From Magicicada septendecula (Eukaryota > Arthropoda > Insecta > Hemiptera > Cicadidae): 64,000 bases of DNA. Where the stretch lies: the NCBI GenBank assembly GCA_034769895.1, contig CM068370.1:50229454-50293453 (forward strand), in the 5' to 3' direction. Positions 39,982 through 51,776 of this stretch are shown here, in pieces. A program made the translations under genes and the position numbers. The notes beneath the pieces are model-generated. The model ran no database searches, was not told the DNA's origin, and worked only from the letters and a program-made list of their open reading frames with translations. Each line of letters begins with the position of its first letter. Position 1 is the stretch's first letter.

Positions 39982-42158
39982 TGTAACGTGCCGTTTATAC
40001 GGTGTGTTAAAATCTTTTAGTTACTGGTTACAAAAATGTTTAATGAAGTCTCTATTTTGTATGCAGTAATTTGCTTTTATGATAATTGGTAAATATTAAA
40101 TATGTAATTATAGTGTGATAATTTTTATGGATAAAATAATAATTGCTGGTCGGTAAATGAATGTAACGGTAGCGTCGATCTTGAAGTGGAACTCCTCTTC
40201 TTGGTTAAATGTCGTCAGTGTAAGTACCGTCAAGTGTTGTCTGGACAAATAAATTAACATAAAAAACACTTTCATGTACCTGGTAGTAGTACTTGAAGTT
40301 CTGGCATTCACTTACCCAGAATAAACTGTCAATATTCTCTTATAACCAGCTTATACTTTATAAACAAGGTTATACAACTCCTTGTATGTAATGTGGGCGC
40401 CACATGGGTTTACTTCATGAAAGGTTCCCATGAAAAAACAAATTGTTAAATTTTAAAATTGTAGGTGTTCACTTTATATCTTGTTTAAATGCTTAGGGCA
40501 TTAAAAATAATTCGGATATAGTACTGTAAGATTTCTGCTCACAAGTATCTCAATGTACTCTATGCTGAGTATTGCTTATCTAAATGAAATAATTGGAACA
40601 AAAGTTTATGCTGTATAACATTACGGGTTTATTATACCCTTTAAAATCAACTCAAATGAAAAATACAATTATTACAGTAATACGATCGTTTCGTATGCTT
40701 ATATCCTAACAAATATTATAATACTTAACTCTAACACAAATATTCTTACATTGGATTATTTAATCCTCTAAATAAATTGATACAGTGTTTGCTATTAAAA
40801 GTTTGGTTGTCTTTGCGTCAGTACAAGAGTGTTGATAATTATGATCAGTGAAAACAGATAAACAATAAAATTGGTCACTGTACTACCTCGCTTCTTTTTA
40901 ATCTTATAGATTAAAAATTAAACACTTAGTGATCGGATTATAATGATCACTATCTAACTGCACTTTAGTCGCACTTGGAACGAGAAATATACCCTCTTCT
41001 TAATGAAACTGGGTTGTTTACCTTACAGGTTAAAATGCTTTCGCTCGTTCCGAACACACGCACTAATTAAAAATATTCACTATTACTTGCCGATGCACTT
41101 TTCGTGTGATGAATCACTGTAGGCCTACTTTTAATTATTTTGGTAAATTTTGAAGTATTTACTACTATTATATTGTATTAAGTCATTAAAATTTAAGATA
41201 CTGTCGAGCGGCAACTAGATGGCTCGAGATGAAGGTAGCGAATTAACGAATTTCTCAGCGTCTCTGGTTATATACCCCTCGTCTTCATCGCCGTTAGGGA
41301 CAAAAGTCGCTAAGTAAACTCTTTTTTGATTGGTACAACAAACCGTTACGATGACGTATTGTTTTATTTAACCGCCACCAGAGCGTATCTTTCGCCTAAC
41401 TGTCGTTGTTGTCCGTATTCACTGACAATTTCTTAATTTTGATAAAAAAATGATGCTAACACTCACTATTTACTTATTATAATTCCGATCTCTAGGTTAT
41501 TATTATCAAATTAAAGTTTAGTCTCAGCTCTTTAATTTGATATGGCTTAATGCCGGTTTTAACCTCGCTTTCTCTGACAATACATACAAATAGTGTTTTG
41601 AAACATGGTTTCTTATTGTCGTCTGCTAATAATACACAATGCGACCATTTCTTATCTTTTTACATTTTGTTATTTACACTGTGTTCTCTTTAGAACGTTA
41701 TTATTTGAATAATAATACATATATTATGACAATTAAAAGCTGTTTATAGCTGAACAATATTAAATCTTAATATAATTATGATAATACGTTATTATGAAAA
41801 TTCCTTATTCTCTAAATACATTTTACTTGGCCTACTCAATTTAAAGGTATACAATAATAATTGAGTGGTGGTATTTCACATCTCATTTAATTATATTTAT
41901 TGCTCAGTAAATTTAATGTTCATTAGGAGTCCTGTTTCCCTATTAACTTACTGACATAAATTCGTTTATGTATGGTCTAGATACATTCATAGCACCATGT
42001 TTATTCCTTAATTATTATTACTAATTACATTTCGTTTAATCAGGAAGTTGCTTATACACATAAGACTTACTTTTATAATTATCTTTATCCAATAATGTTA
42101 CATCTGGGTTTGTAAAGCTAGTCTTTATATATCCTTGTGGCTATAGCTAGTATAGTCA
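39982..42158 (-). other. Probable LTR and leader region of element I
   Basis: Starts with TGTAACGTGCC next to the primer-binding site, as an LTR lower edge should. No ORF of note. A TATATAA-like motif on the minus strand at about 41268-41274 could be a promoter. The upper edge is not defined; element G inserts at 42159 and the same flank resumes at 58932. No second copy in the window. Confidence 0.4.
42155..42158. repeat. Target-site duplication of element G (left)
   Basis: GTCA immediately before the LTR start TGTAACGG at 42159. The same GTCA follows the right LTR at 58932-58935. Four bases is usual for Gypsy integrases. Confidence 0.85.
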
Positions 42159-42902
42159 TGTAACGGGACATTTTAGGCCTATTTTGGGATAATAAAGAAA
42201 TTTGTATTTTTTAAATAAAACAAATAACATTTTTTTACTATGATTGGGAAAGCAGCTAGCTATGTTGTGCGGGTAACACCTTCAGGACTCAATGAACAGA
42301 TTAAGTAACATATCGGGATAAAACAAAACTTTAAATGAAAATTCAAATATTCAATATTTTAATAGATGGAAATAAATTTTTTTTAACATAAAATGAGATC
42401 TCTAAAGGCCTAAGTAACTGTGTGTGTGTGTGCGGGTGTATGTGAGAATGTATTTAAACAAAGAAGGCTGGTTTGTGTTCCCTTAGTAAATTTATTTTAA
42501 GAGCTTGTTATTGTATTGTGAGTAAGTAAGTAAATTCGTATATAAGAGATTCAAGGTAGAAACAATTATTATTCACTAACCAGTTTTGTCTGTACAATTT
42601 TCTTTTGTAAAAAATCTTAAGAATTATTTGGGTTGCAAGGGGTTGAGTGAAAGAAATATTATATAAATAATAAAGCATTAATAAAATTTAATTATTAATG
42701 AACAAATAAATGATTGTTGTTATTTCAGCAACCATATTCTGTTCTCCCGGTTCGCTGATTCGAACCTTGGTAAATATATATAGTTTATTTCTTGTAGTTG
42801 GCAATACAAGATGGCGCCCGAAGAAATTATTTAGAAAGTAAACAATGAGTCAAAAGTAAAATCAATTATATTTCAATAATATCAATAAAAGTAATAATAA
42901 CA
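42159..42902 (+). repeat. Element G 5' LTR with internal deletion
   Basis: TGTAACGGGACA..AATAATAACA, 744 bp. Compared with the 1282-bp 3' LTR it lacks about 470 bp (the part from about 57738 to 58208) and has a short (TG)6 run where the 3' LTR has about 41 repeats. The missing part probably includes much of the U3 promoter region. Confidence 0.9.
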
Positions 42903-42904
42903 AT

Positions 42905-42922
42905 TGGCTTGTGAACAGGGAC
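42905..42922 (+). promoter_or_regulatory. Element G primer-binding site
   Basis: TGGCTTGTGAACAGGGAC, two bases after the LTR end. Same 3' half (GAACAGGGAC) as F and as the tRNA-Lys(UUU) type site. Confidence 0.8.
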
Positions 42923-43278
42923 ATTTATATAAATATAATTATATAAATACGGCCTACTGGGAGAGCAGAATGGTTGTTTGGGAGTGAGAACGAATTTTTT
43001 TTGTTTTGTACACGTAAAATAGACGTAGATATGGGTTATGTTTTGATAAAGGTAAAACATTGATGTTGATGTTTTGTAGCGGATAAGATGGTTGTATTTA
43101 ATTAAAATAAAAAGGGTATTATATAAATAAATTTTTAAATAAATGAAGTATAAATAAGGTGCATAGGAGGTTACGAGAAGTAACGTAAAGCGTTATGTAA
43201 GTAGAATACATTGTTGTGTGAAAAGTAGATGTTATATATTAGTATTTTTATTTAAAGTAATAATTTTACTATTACAAA

Positions 43279-43824
43279 ATGGAGAATCAAGAATTAAATT
43301 TAGAAAGCACTCTTACAGAGTCAATGTTAACTGACAATGTATCGGCACAATCTACTCCGTCGACAACACGAGTTAAAGAGTTGTCGATGGACGATCTGTT
43401 TATTCTAATAAAAACCACGTCTGAAAATATAAATAGCAACGTGAATACAAAATATAAATAACAACTAATTGATTCCAATGTTAAATACAATAAAATGAAT
43501 GAGAAATTCGATGTTCAAAAGAATAGTTTGGATGAGTTAAAAAACCAAATTAACGAAATTAATGAGCATTTAAACCACACTAGTGAAATAATAGAAGTAC
43601 ACTTTAACAGATTAGAACAGAGTGTTGAAAAGTTAGGTGACAATGTTATGAATATTAATAATGACAAAATAGTGGGAGAGGTAGTGTTAGATAATAAAAT
43701 ATTGACTAGTGATGATAATGATATTAATTACAATTCTGAGAGTATAGTGGGGGTGAAGAATAATGGAGAAACATATAATGAAGTTTTAGAATGTAATAAT
43801 GGAATGTTAATGTGTGTTTTGTAA
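43279..43824 (+). pseudogene. Element G Gag-like N-terminal part, interrupted by stop and by H
   Basis: One frame from ATG 43279 with a single TAA at 43459-43461, reopening at 43495 (MNEKFDVQKNSLDEL). N-terminus: ELNLESTLTESML, QSTPSTTRV, LSMDDLFILIKTT, matching D (STPIA, LEDLFQLIIKT) and F. Then coiled coil and an acidic N/D-rich stretch ending in NNGMLMCV, where element H is inserted (GTTT target). Across the insertion the homology to F (MLVYINKSKRKW) continues with YKSERKWK at 55427, so this is one gene split by H. A further frame change near 55455 separates it from the second frame. Confidence 0.8.
43816..43819. repeat. Target-site duplication of element H (left)
   Basis: GTTT directly before the LTR at 43820; GTTT again at 55423-55426 after the right LTR. 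Confidence 0.85.
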
Positions 43825-46800
43825 TAAATCAAATAATACAAATATAAGTATGTGTGTTGATGATATGCTATTGTGGAGTATGTGACTCCGATGCAATCAA
43901 GCCCCTCTGTTTGGACTAGCCAATTTGTAATAAAATAAATAAGATTGATGTGTGAATCTGTAAGTTGTAATGTTTAATTGGTGTGGCTCTCGACGTCTTA
44001 CTGGCCTGAAACACTTCCTTAAGTTTCCCAGCTGGTCGAGTCCCAATGGTAGCAAGACCGGTCGAGTAGCGTAAAGTTGATGAAGAAATATATATGCTCA
44101 GCTTCACCGAAAGTTTCAAAACAAAAATTATTGTTTTGAAGAAAATTAAAAAAAAAAATTATGTTTATAAAAAAAATAATAAAAAAAAATTTAATTTAAT
44201 TAATTAATTAATTAGGATCAATTAATTAATATAGGGCTGTGAAGTTTTAAACAGTGTAATGCTCTTCTGAAAATTTTTATTAAAGTTTTAGTATAATTTA
44301 AATAATCTATCACCACTCATAAGACTGTCTGTAAACCAATCGATATTTGTTTACCTTTCTATTTTTTAGGTTATCTTCACTTACGGGTGGTAAAGTCCTT
44401 GTAGATTATCAATTAGAATTATATTATTGGTAATTAGTATTATTGAAGAAATAAAGAACTATTAAGTATTGAAAAGTATTAATGTTTTATTAAGTAACAG
44501 CAATATTGACTCTTATCGATTAGTATCGATTCTCAGGATATCGAAAAAAGTTACAAGTATATGTTATAAAAATTATATAGGGTTCTTTAAACAGCCAGTT
44601 ATTACCAACGTCAGAGAAATCGGGCTAATATTTAAAAAGTATAACGTTACAATCAAATTAATAGTTATTAATAAACACAGACATTGAATAATAAATTGTA
44701 AATATAATAATTGTTTTCACCAAACAGCTGTGTCGAACTAGAAGGCGGGGTTCTGGCAATGATGAGACCAATATTGCAAATGGCTGCCGTGAAGTTAGTG
44801 AGATGTCATTCGTATATTGGACGTTCCAAATAAAAGATTTTCCTGTAGTATTCCTGTTCTGACGTCTGCGAATCTCTTGTAAAATGTTGTGTAGTGTCTA
44901 GTGTACTGTTTCTGAGTTGTATTTAGTGTATCCGTATAATTATTAGTTCAAACACTTTCCCCGGTTCCATCACTAATTTGGGTTAATGTATTACACAGTT
45001 TTCTTGTGTTTTGTGGTGTTTTTCAGAGTAGATATGTATTGTTCTGTGTTTATGGAGTGTTTCTTGATTGTTTCTGTTATAATATGATAGTTTTTAGAAG
45101 TATTTTACAAGTCACTCGCGATTTCACAATAACTCACTATACACTCACTTTGTATGACGATTATAGGTTAGGTTATCCACGTTATCAAAAGTATGTCATG
45201 TTAACCGTTCAACTACCAATAATTAACTAACTGTTTCCTTCAGTTTCAATTAAACTCTTAGCCCATATAATATTATCCTTAACATTGTTCAAAAATATTT
45301 TCACATCCTGTGAATACTTTATATTTTCACTATATGAATGCCTAAACTTTGGTTATTTGTCAATTTTATTCACTAGATTTGATTTAAATTAATCTTTCAG
45401 TTCATTCTGGTTATTTTCAGATTAAATAATGCCATTTTATAGTGTTTTCTGTCCAAAAAATAGTAATTTTACTTTCAGTTTGGTATACAAACTGTTTGGA
45501 AGTCAAAACATTAAAATTTACTTCCTGTCATTATATAAATTCAGCCATTTTATCAGTTATATTTAATATTAATAATTCTATATTGTATTAAAAGGTTCCT
45601 ATTCCCTTATTTTCTGGTAATTAATTGAATTAGTTGTATTCTGAAACATTATTCTGAAATATATGACTCCCATGTCTAAATTTCTGAGTTTAGTCATTTT
45701 TATTTTTTATTCATAATTCTGAATATAATTTATTAAAATCTCTCTAAATGGTATGTGCAATTATATGGCATGATCTCAAGTTTATTTTGTCTAAACCCCT
45801 TTTGTTTATTTGCTTTTAAATGAGTAATTTCTCTGTTTTGATGAAGTTTGGTTTCCATTCTTTTGGCCTATGATTTTTTAACAATTTTTCTTACAAAATA
45901 TTTTACAAACAAATATATGATGTGTGATACCCTCTCTGACTTTTACAAATAGTATTATAAATTAAACATGTTTTCAAATTACACAAAAACAATTAGTATT
46001 GGTTACAATACAAATAATAGTTAAACAAATAAAGAACATTTTTTTTAAATAAATGGTTGTCTTCAAATCAGACATTTTGCAACAAAATTCCCATTTCCAA
46101 CATGTAAACATGGTTTATAAAAAAGGTTTTGTACTAACTAACATCTTAATTACTCTCTACTATTTACAAGTGGTAATTATTTTTATAGTTCTGATGTTAG
46201 TTGTTTCAGACCCAAACAAATGGCCTTATATCTAAAACATTTTTAAACATTCTTGTACTATATACATTAAAACCTTATATTTATATTCTTATTTCTAACT
46301 ATTATTATAAGTAGGATTCTACAGTTTTTATACAGTCTTTTATACCTTGTCTTTGGGGAATTGTACCCTGTCATTAACAAATAAATAGTATGAACTGTTC
46401 AAAAAGCACTATGAAATCTGTTTTTCTTTTTTCATGTAAAACAAAAATGTTATTTTAAACAGATTCATGTCTTATGAACAACATATTGTCACCGTACACA
46501 TTTTAAGTCATTGAAAAATGCATATTTCATTGCATCCAATGTTTGTGATTGCCAAGAATGAAACACAAGGTTCATTTTTTATAATACCCAAAACTATCAC
46601 TGGTTCACTTTCACTTATATATTATGTTAATGCTAAATGGTCGTATAGTCTTATCAACATAATAAATTGGTTAGCGTTTTTCAATGGAGATTTGTTCCAT
46701 GGGTACTATATTATTGTTTCATCTTAGTTTACAGGAAACTTTTACTTTGTTCACTTCTCTCTCTTCAATTTATATACATGTGGTTTTTATTTCGTTATAC

Positions 46801-47354
46801 TTTTGTTTTTAGATATTTATTTTGGGGATATAGGGATTTGGGTGTCTTTTATAAGAGCATGACATCTTCTTCAGGATGCTGCCCTCTTCTTCTTTCTTCA
46901 GTCTTCTTTTCTCCTGCCTTCTGGGACTGGTATCTTCTCCATCTTCTTCTTGATGCCATCAGGTTTCTTGGGATCTTCTCCATCTTCTTCTTTATTTCAG
47001 AAATACACAACCTGTATTGGTTGATCTTGGCTTATTTTAGGGTTTCTCTTCTATTTATTCTCCCTCGATGTGGGTTTGGTCATATTGTGTACTGCTTTGT
47101 TATTTACTATTTTACCTTCCTGGGTTATACCTTGAAAACCTTTGGTTATGAGACTGGTCTTGGATGACTCATCACTAGTAACTCCTTTTATTTGTACTTG
47201 TATTTTCTTTATAATAATGATTTCTTTCCACAGTTGATATGAATTAATCTATTTATATTAGACTTAATGCTTTCTTCCAAATTTAAATATTATAACTTCA
47301 TTATTCTAATGATCAATTGCCATTCAATATTATGCAAACATCTGTCACGCTACA
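43820..47354 (-). repeat. Element H 3' LTR
   Basis: TGTAATAAATC at the lower edge, GTCACGCTACA at the upper edge. Contains a primer-binding-site-like copy about 80 bp inside its edge (43901-43922), AT-rich DNA with T-rich frames of no known family, and a pyrimidine-rich block (about 46866-46995) whose minus strand is GAAGAAGATGGAGAAGAT-like. At 3.5 kb it is several times longer than a usual Gypsy LTR. Confidence 0.93.
43901..43922 (-). promoter_or_regulatory. Primer-binding-site-like copy inside the H LTR
   Basis: Minus strand TGGCTAGTCCAAACAGAGGG with CAAAT before it and an LTR-like end (..TTATTACA) upstream. It duplicates the LTR-end/primer-site layout at 51867-51893. Also present in the right LTR at about 51971-51992. 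Confidence 0.5.
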
Positions 47355-47371
47355 GATTGCTCTCCTCCAGA
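47355..47371 (-). promoter_or_regulatory. Polypurine tract of element H
   Basis: Minus strand GGAGGAGAGCAATC immediately before the LTR start TGTAGCGTGAC. It is the expected plus-strand primer and fixes the element's orientation. Confidence 0.65.
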
Positions 47372-48879
47372 AGTAATTATTTCAGACATGTTTATGGATG
47401 AAATAATTTCTTATGATAATTTCATCATTTCTTATAATTCATTTTCTTCTCCATTTTTATATCGACTTTTTTATAATTAGAGTTTAATTAATTTTATATA
47501 TATAATTATTTGTTTTACTACTGATCCTTTTCGGATAGTTAGTGTCTTCTGAGATATATTATAATTGTAATACATTTTCTTTCTATATCAACTTCGTGTT
47601 GTATCCTTGGGATATTAATTCCCTAACATTCCCTATCACGTGGGCTGGGGCAGATCAGAGGGGCACTGTACGCTACTTCTCTGCTGGCCATACACCACTT
47701 CTATAAATTGATTACAGAGGCATATCCATCCCTGCTCAAAAAACATAATGCTGCTGGAATTATCTTCAGTCAGTCATCGAATAAATAAATAAAAAGTAGT
47801 CTCATTTTCGACTAATAAAAATATCTTTGGATTCTCCACTTCGTAGTCTCTCAGATTATATCACATTTTCTATCTTAATAAATCTTCATAATCATTATTA
47901 TACTCATTACATATATATTTTTTCAAAACTCTTAACTTGTCTGATATATTTAATTTAATTATGGTTGAAAACCTTTCTTTTAATAATTCTGGTTACTGTT
48001 TACAATGTAACTCTCTTTCTTCTCCATCTGAATTCTCTTTATACTTTCTTCTGGTTACTCATAGTATTAGCATGGTCTTTATAAATAGTCTTTTGTATTC
48101 ATTATTTGAATGGTCTTAATATATTATATTTAATTTTTTGACATTGTATCTTTACATTAGATATACAGGTTGTTATATTGATCATTTTATTTAAACATTT
48201 TGGTTCTTTCCTTTCTCTTAGAAAGTTATTAATCTGCCTTCGCATTCATTAACATTAATTCATTTATATTATATTTCATGTGGTATTTCTTCTCTTTGCA
48301 TTTCATATAGGTCTTATTATTATCATTGGTTCAAAATCATCTTCTCCATATGTTTGGTATGAGTTGTTCTTCTTCGCTCTTAATTAACTGTTTTCATTAT
48401 CGTTTCATAGGTAATTAGTCTCTTTGCTTCCAAATTTTTTTTTTTTTTCTCTGGCATATTACCCTCTTTTTTGTTATTCTTCTCTACTCCTTCAAATGCT
48501 ATTGTGAATATCTAGCATTTATTCTGGATTAACGTTAATTCTCTTTTCTGAATTAATCACTTTATTTTCTTCTCAATTCAATCATAATTGACACATAATT
48601 ATTTTTTGGAACTTGGTTAGTTTTAATGTAAAATTCAAACTATTCTTTTTAATTAATTGAAAAATATTTCTCATAAATCCTTGTAATATGTTGATCTTAT
48701 CTTGTTTCAAAGTACTGATGTTCTATCAACATTCAAATTCTGTTTAATTCATTTATTTCCAGAATTGTTTCATTCAGAATTGTTTATAGTATTGTGATTT
48801 TACTATTATTTCTGAATGTTTTGGTATTTCTCCAAATCCAAATTCTTCTTAATTATTTACCATAAAGTTTTCTCATAAA
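47372..48879 (-). other. Element H 3' non-coding region
   Basis: About 1.5 kb, AT-rich, with a poly-T run near 48437 and no credible ORF. A stretch near 47622-47690 (ATTCCCTAACATT, CAGAGGGGC) resembles 59636-59700 near the Copia element, at roughly two thirds identity by eye over 60 bp. Confidence 0.55.
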
Positions 48880-49560
48880 CTTAGTTATAGTAAGTTGGTC
48901 TTACTTTTTTTTAAATTTTTCGTATATTAACTTCAAAATTCCTTTCTTCTTAATTCTTCCAAAATGTTTTTCTCATAATTCAGTGGTAGTAAGCTGTGCT
49001 TGCTTAATTTTAAATTTTTTAAAATTAAGTTCAAAATTTTCTCTCTTTCTCTTTCTTCCATAAATTTTTGTTCTATATTATCAGGTTGTAGTAAGAAGTA
49101 CTTACTCAATTTTAAATTTTTATAATTATATTTCAATTCAAAAGTCTTTCTTTTCCTTTCTTCCATAAAGTTTGATCCAAAATTATTAGGTTGTAAGATG
49201 TACTTACATTATTTTAAAATTTTTTAAATTATTAAATTAAAAAATTCTTCTTCTTTTAATTCTCCAGAATGTTCTTCTCAAAATATTAGGTTGTAAGATG
49301 TACTTACACTATTTTTGAATTTTTAAAATTATTAAATTAAAAAATTCTTCTTCTTTTAATTCTCCAGAATGTTCTTCTCAAAATATTAGGTTGTAAGATG
49401 TACTTACATTATTTTTGAATTTTTTTTTATAATAAAATTCTAAATTCCTTCTTCTTATAATTCTCCAAAATGTTCTTCTCAAAATATTAGGTTGTAAGAT
49501 GTACTTACATTATTTTAGAATTTTTTAAATAAAAAAATTCTAAATTCAAAATTCTAAAAC
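48880..49560 (-). repeat. Tandem repeat of about 100 bp, seven copies
   Basis: The motif TTAGGTTGTAAGATGTACTT recurs at 49186, 49286, 49386 and 49487, a strict 100-bp period. Weaker copies lie near 49080, 48985 and 48882. The minus strand of the older copies codes for a periodic peptide (EERKRK..LKLSKYFLLQ; EEREREK..LKLSKHSLLP) in the frame 48933-49166, while the newer copies contain stops. Each unit holds the small inverted repeat GTAAG..CTTAC. Confidence 0.85.
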
Positions 49561-50006
49561 TCACAACTCATTCTTCATAATATTTCTTCATAGAAGCTTG
49601 ATTGTACACTCCTTTGATTTTTCCTGAAACGATTTCCCTCAACTCATACGTATTGTTATGCTTATCATTTACCACAACATATGGGGTATATTGTACTCTA
49701 CACTGGCCCATATTATTTATACTTTAATAAGTTGATCTCCACTTTTTCTTTTCTTATAAATTTTCTTTTCTTTTATATACCCAGGAAGATGGACGATTTT
49801 CTTGATGTCACTGCATTGCTCATATTTTTATTGGTCATGTTCATTTTCTTACATAGTCTTCACTCATAAAACCCAGTTTTGTTTCTATGTTTATTCTTCG
49901 TATCATTTCCTTTCAATGATATTTATTTCGTCTCCTTCAACGTTGTTTTTCGCCGTAGTCGGTTATCATGATCCGTCCCTTTTCTTGATGTCGTGTGGTA
50001 TTTGTG
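49561..50006 (-). other. Element H internal DNA downstream of Gag
   Basis: About 0.45 kb with no credible gene on the coding strand. Confidence 0.5.
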
Positions 50007-51776
50007 TCAACCAGGGTCCATCATCTCAGTTGCTCTTATAAAATTTACCCTAGGGCGCGACACTCGGTTATTATTACTGTTATTATTGTTTTTATTACTA
50101 AATTTATCATGATAATAATTTCGGTTAAGTTGGTAAGGTTTGTCACCATTATTGTTGGGATATGGATTTCTCTGACTGTATGGGACATTATTATGTTGGT
50201 ATAAATTGTTTCTATTGTATGGATAGGGGTTGTTATTCCTAACTCCGTTAAAATTACCGATACACTGGTTATTACACGGCGGGTTGTTAGGGCCGTCGTA
50301 ATTACTGGGTTGGTTCCCTCTATCATCATATTGTATACACCAATACTTTTCTGGTACATGTTTTGTGTTACTTGACAAATATCTGTGAGGATCTTCATCT
50401 GGGTTATCACTTATTATTTGTTTATCTGAAACACCATAAGCTGGTTTACTATCACATATCCACTCTGAAGGAATATATTTTAGTCTAACCGTACCCTGGA
50501 ACTGTCCTAAATGGCACGCTAATGGAATACATTCTGGTGATTCACCTGTGCAGTCATTACAGTCTGGTACGATATCACATTTCCATCTTTCTGAAATCCA
50601 CTGTCCAGTTCTGCGCTGATATTGATCTTGTCCACATGTCGTATTCTGTTTACCTCTGGTCCTTTCCCATTGGTACACTACTGTCTTGTGGTAAATTATT
50701 TTGGAAATTACTTCGATTCTCCTCCTATAATTCATAGAATTCATGATGTCTTTGTCATAGGTAATTGGGATGTTATTGCCATCAATTAACCCATGGTTCA
50801 ACATCTCCAACTCTTCCTTCGTTTTTATTACATTCCTTGGATATATTCTTCTCATCCTTGATTCTCCTTCCCTTTGTTTAATATTTTCCTGGTTTCGGTT
50901 AGTTTCAATTTCAGGTACCACCATTACTTGTTCCTGCGTTTTGTCATTTAGTACTTCTTCTGGTTCTGGTTGGCTATCTTCCTGCGTTTTATCATTTATT
51001 ACTTCTTCTGGTTCTGGTTGACTATCTTCCTGCGTTTTATCATTTAGTACTTCTTCTGGTTCTGGTTGGCTATCTTTTTTTATTTCTTCGGTCTTCTCCT
51101 TTCTTAATTCTTCCTTGTTTAATCTGTCCTCTCTTATTTCTCTAATCCATTTTTGATGCTCCTCTTCCCTTTTTAATCTGTTCTCTCTTATTTCCTTAAT
51201 CCATTTTTGATGCTCCTCTTCCCTTTTCTTCATCATCTGCTGGAACATTTCCTCCATTTTCTCAATCATCTTCTTGCTGTTTTCTTCCATCTTCTCTTCC
51301 AACTTCTTATTGGTTTCATCAATCTTCTTATTTGTTTCTTCCTTGCTGGATCTGATATCTTCTTTCAGAGACTGGTTATCATTTCCCATTTTTTTACTGT
51401 TTTCGTCTATCTTCTTGTTATTATCCTCCATCTTGGACTCTAGGTTCTTATTAGTATCTCCAATAGCATCTATTTTCTTACTCATTGATTTGTTTTCTTC
51501 TTTTGTGGATTCCATTTGCTTACTTAACTGTAAGAACATTTCCATTATCCTATCCATTTTACCCTCTTCCGTTACTTTGGATTTTTCTATATGTCTTTCC
51601 TGGACATTTACTTCCCCTGTTTGCGTGGGTATCTCCAGTTGTTCAGTTTGTTTGGACAACACCGATGGTAATACCTATTCCGCCTCTACTGGCGTCGCCT
51701 CCTTGTTGTCCATGTCAACTTCTATTTCTTTCTCGGCCTCCGCCGCCCGTTTCTTAGATGTTGCACATCGTTGCAT
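50007..51776 (-). CDS. gag: Element H Gag-like protein with Cys-rich LDLa-like C-terminus
   Basis: The natural ATG is at 51776; after 33 codons a TAG (51677-51675) interrupts the frame, which then stays open for 551 codons from a GTG at 51662. Residue numbers below count from 51662. About 35-195 is a charged coiled coil (KKMIEKMEEMFQQMMKKREEE) with a 20-residue duplication (REEEHQKWIKEIRENRL / REEEHQKWIREIREDRL). 197-245 is three 16-residue repeats DSQPEPEEVLNDKTQE. 343-467 is Cys-rich: C343, C362, C368, C371, C378, C383, C403, C442, C463, C467. 475-551 is N/Y/P/R-rich. The segment 343-378 resembles an LDL-receptor class A repeat lacking two cysteines. No Gypsy capsid motif is visible, so Gag is assigned from position only. 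Confidence 0.7.
50930..51077. repeat. 48-bp coding tandem repeat, three copies
   Basis: Three near-identical 48-bp units encoding DSQPEPEEV(L/I)NDKTQE. The DNA copies are almost identical, so the expansion is recent. It forms an acidic proline-rich linker in the H protein. Confidence 0.9.

Noticed and set aside
42905-42922. tRNA gene fragments at the TGG motifs
   Set aside because: They are short complements of a tRNA 3' end at LTR boundaries, as primer-binding sites are. No cloverleaf can be formed around them.
46667-47167. 166-codon hydrophobic plus-strand frame in the H LTR (and its copy at 54735-55235)
   Set aside because: It is identical in both LTRs because the LTRs are copies. Its composition follows from T-rich DNA, it lies antisense to the element, and it has no family motif. 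Not called as a membrane protein gene.
48880-49560. CRISPR-like array (100-bp period)
   Set aside because: The whole unit repeats, not short repeats with unique spacers, and the DNA is eukaryotic retroelement sequence.
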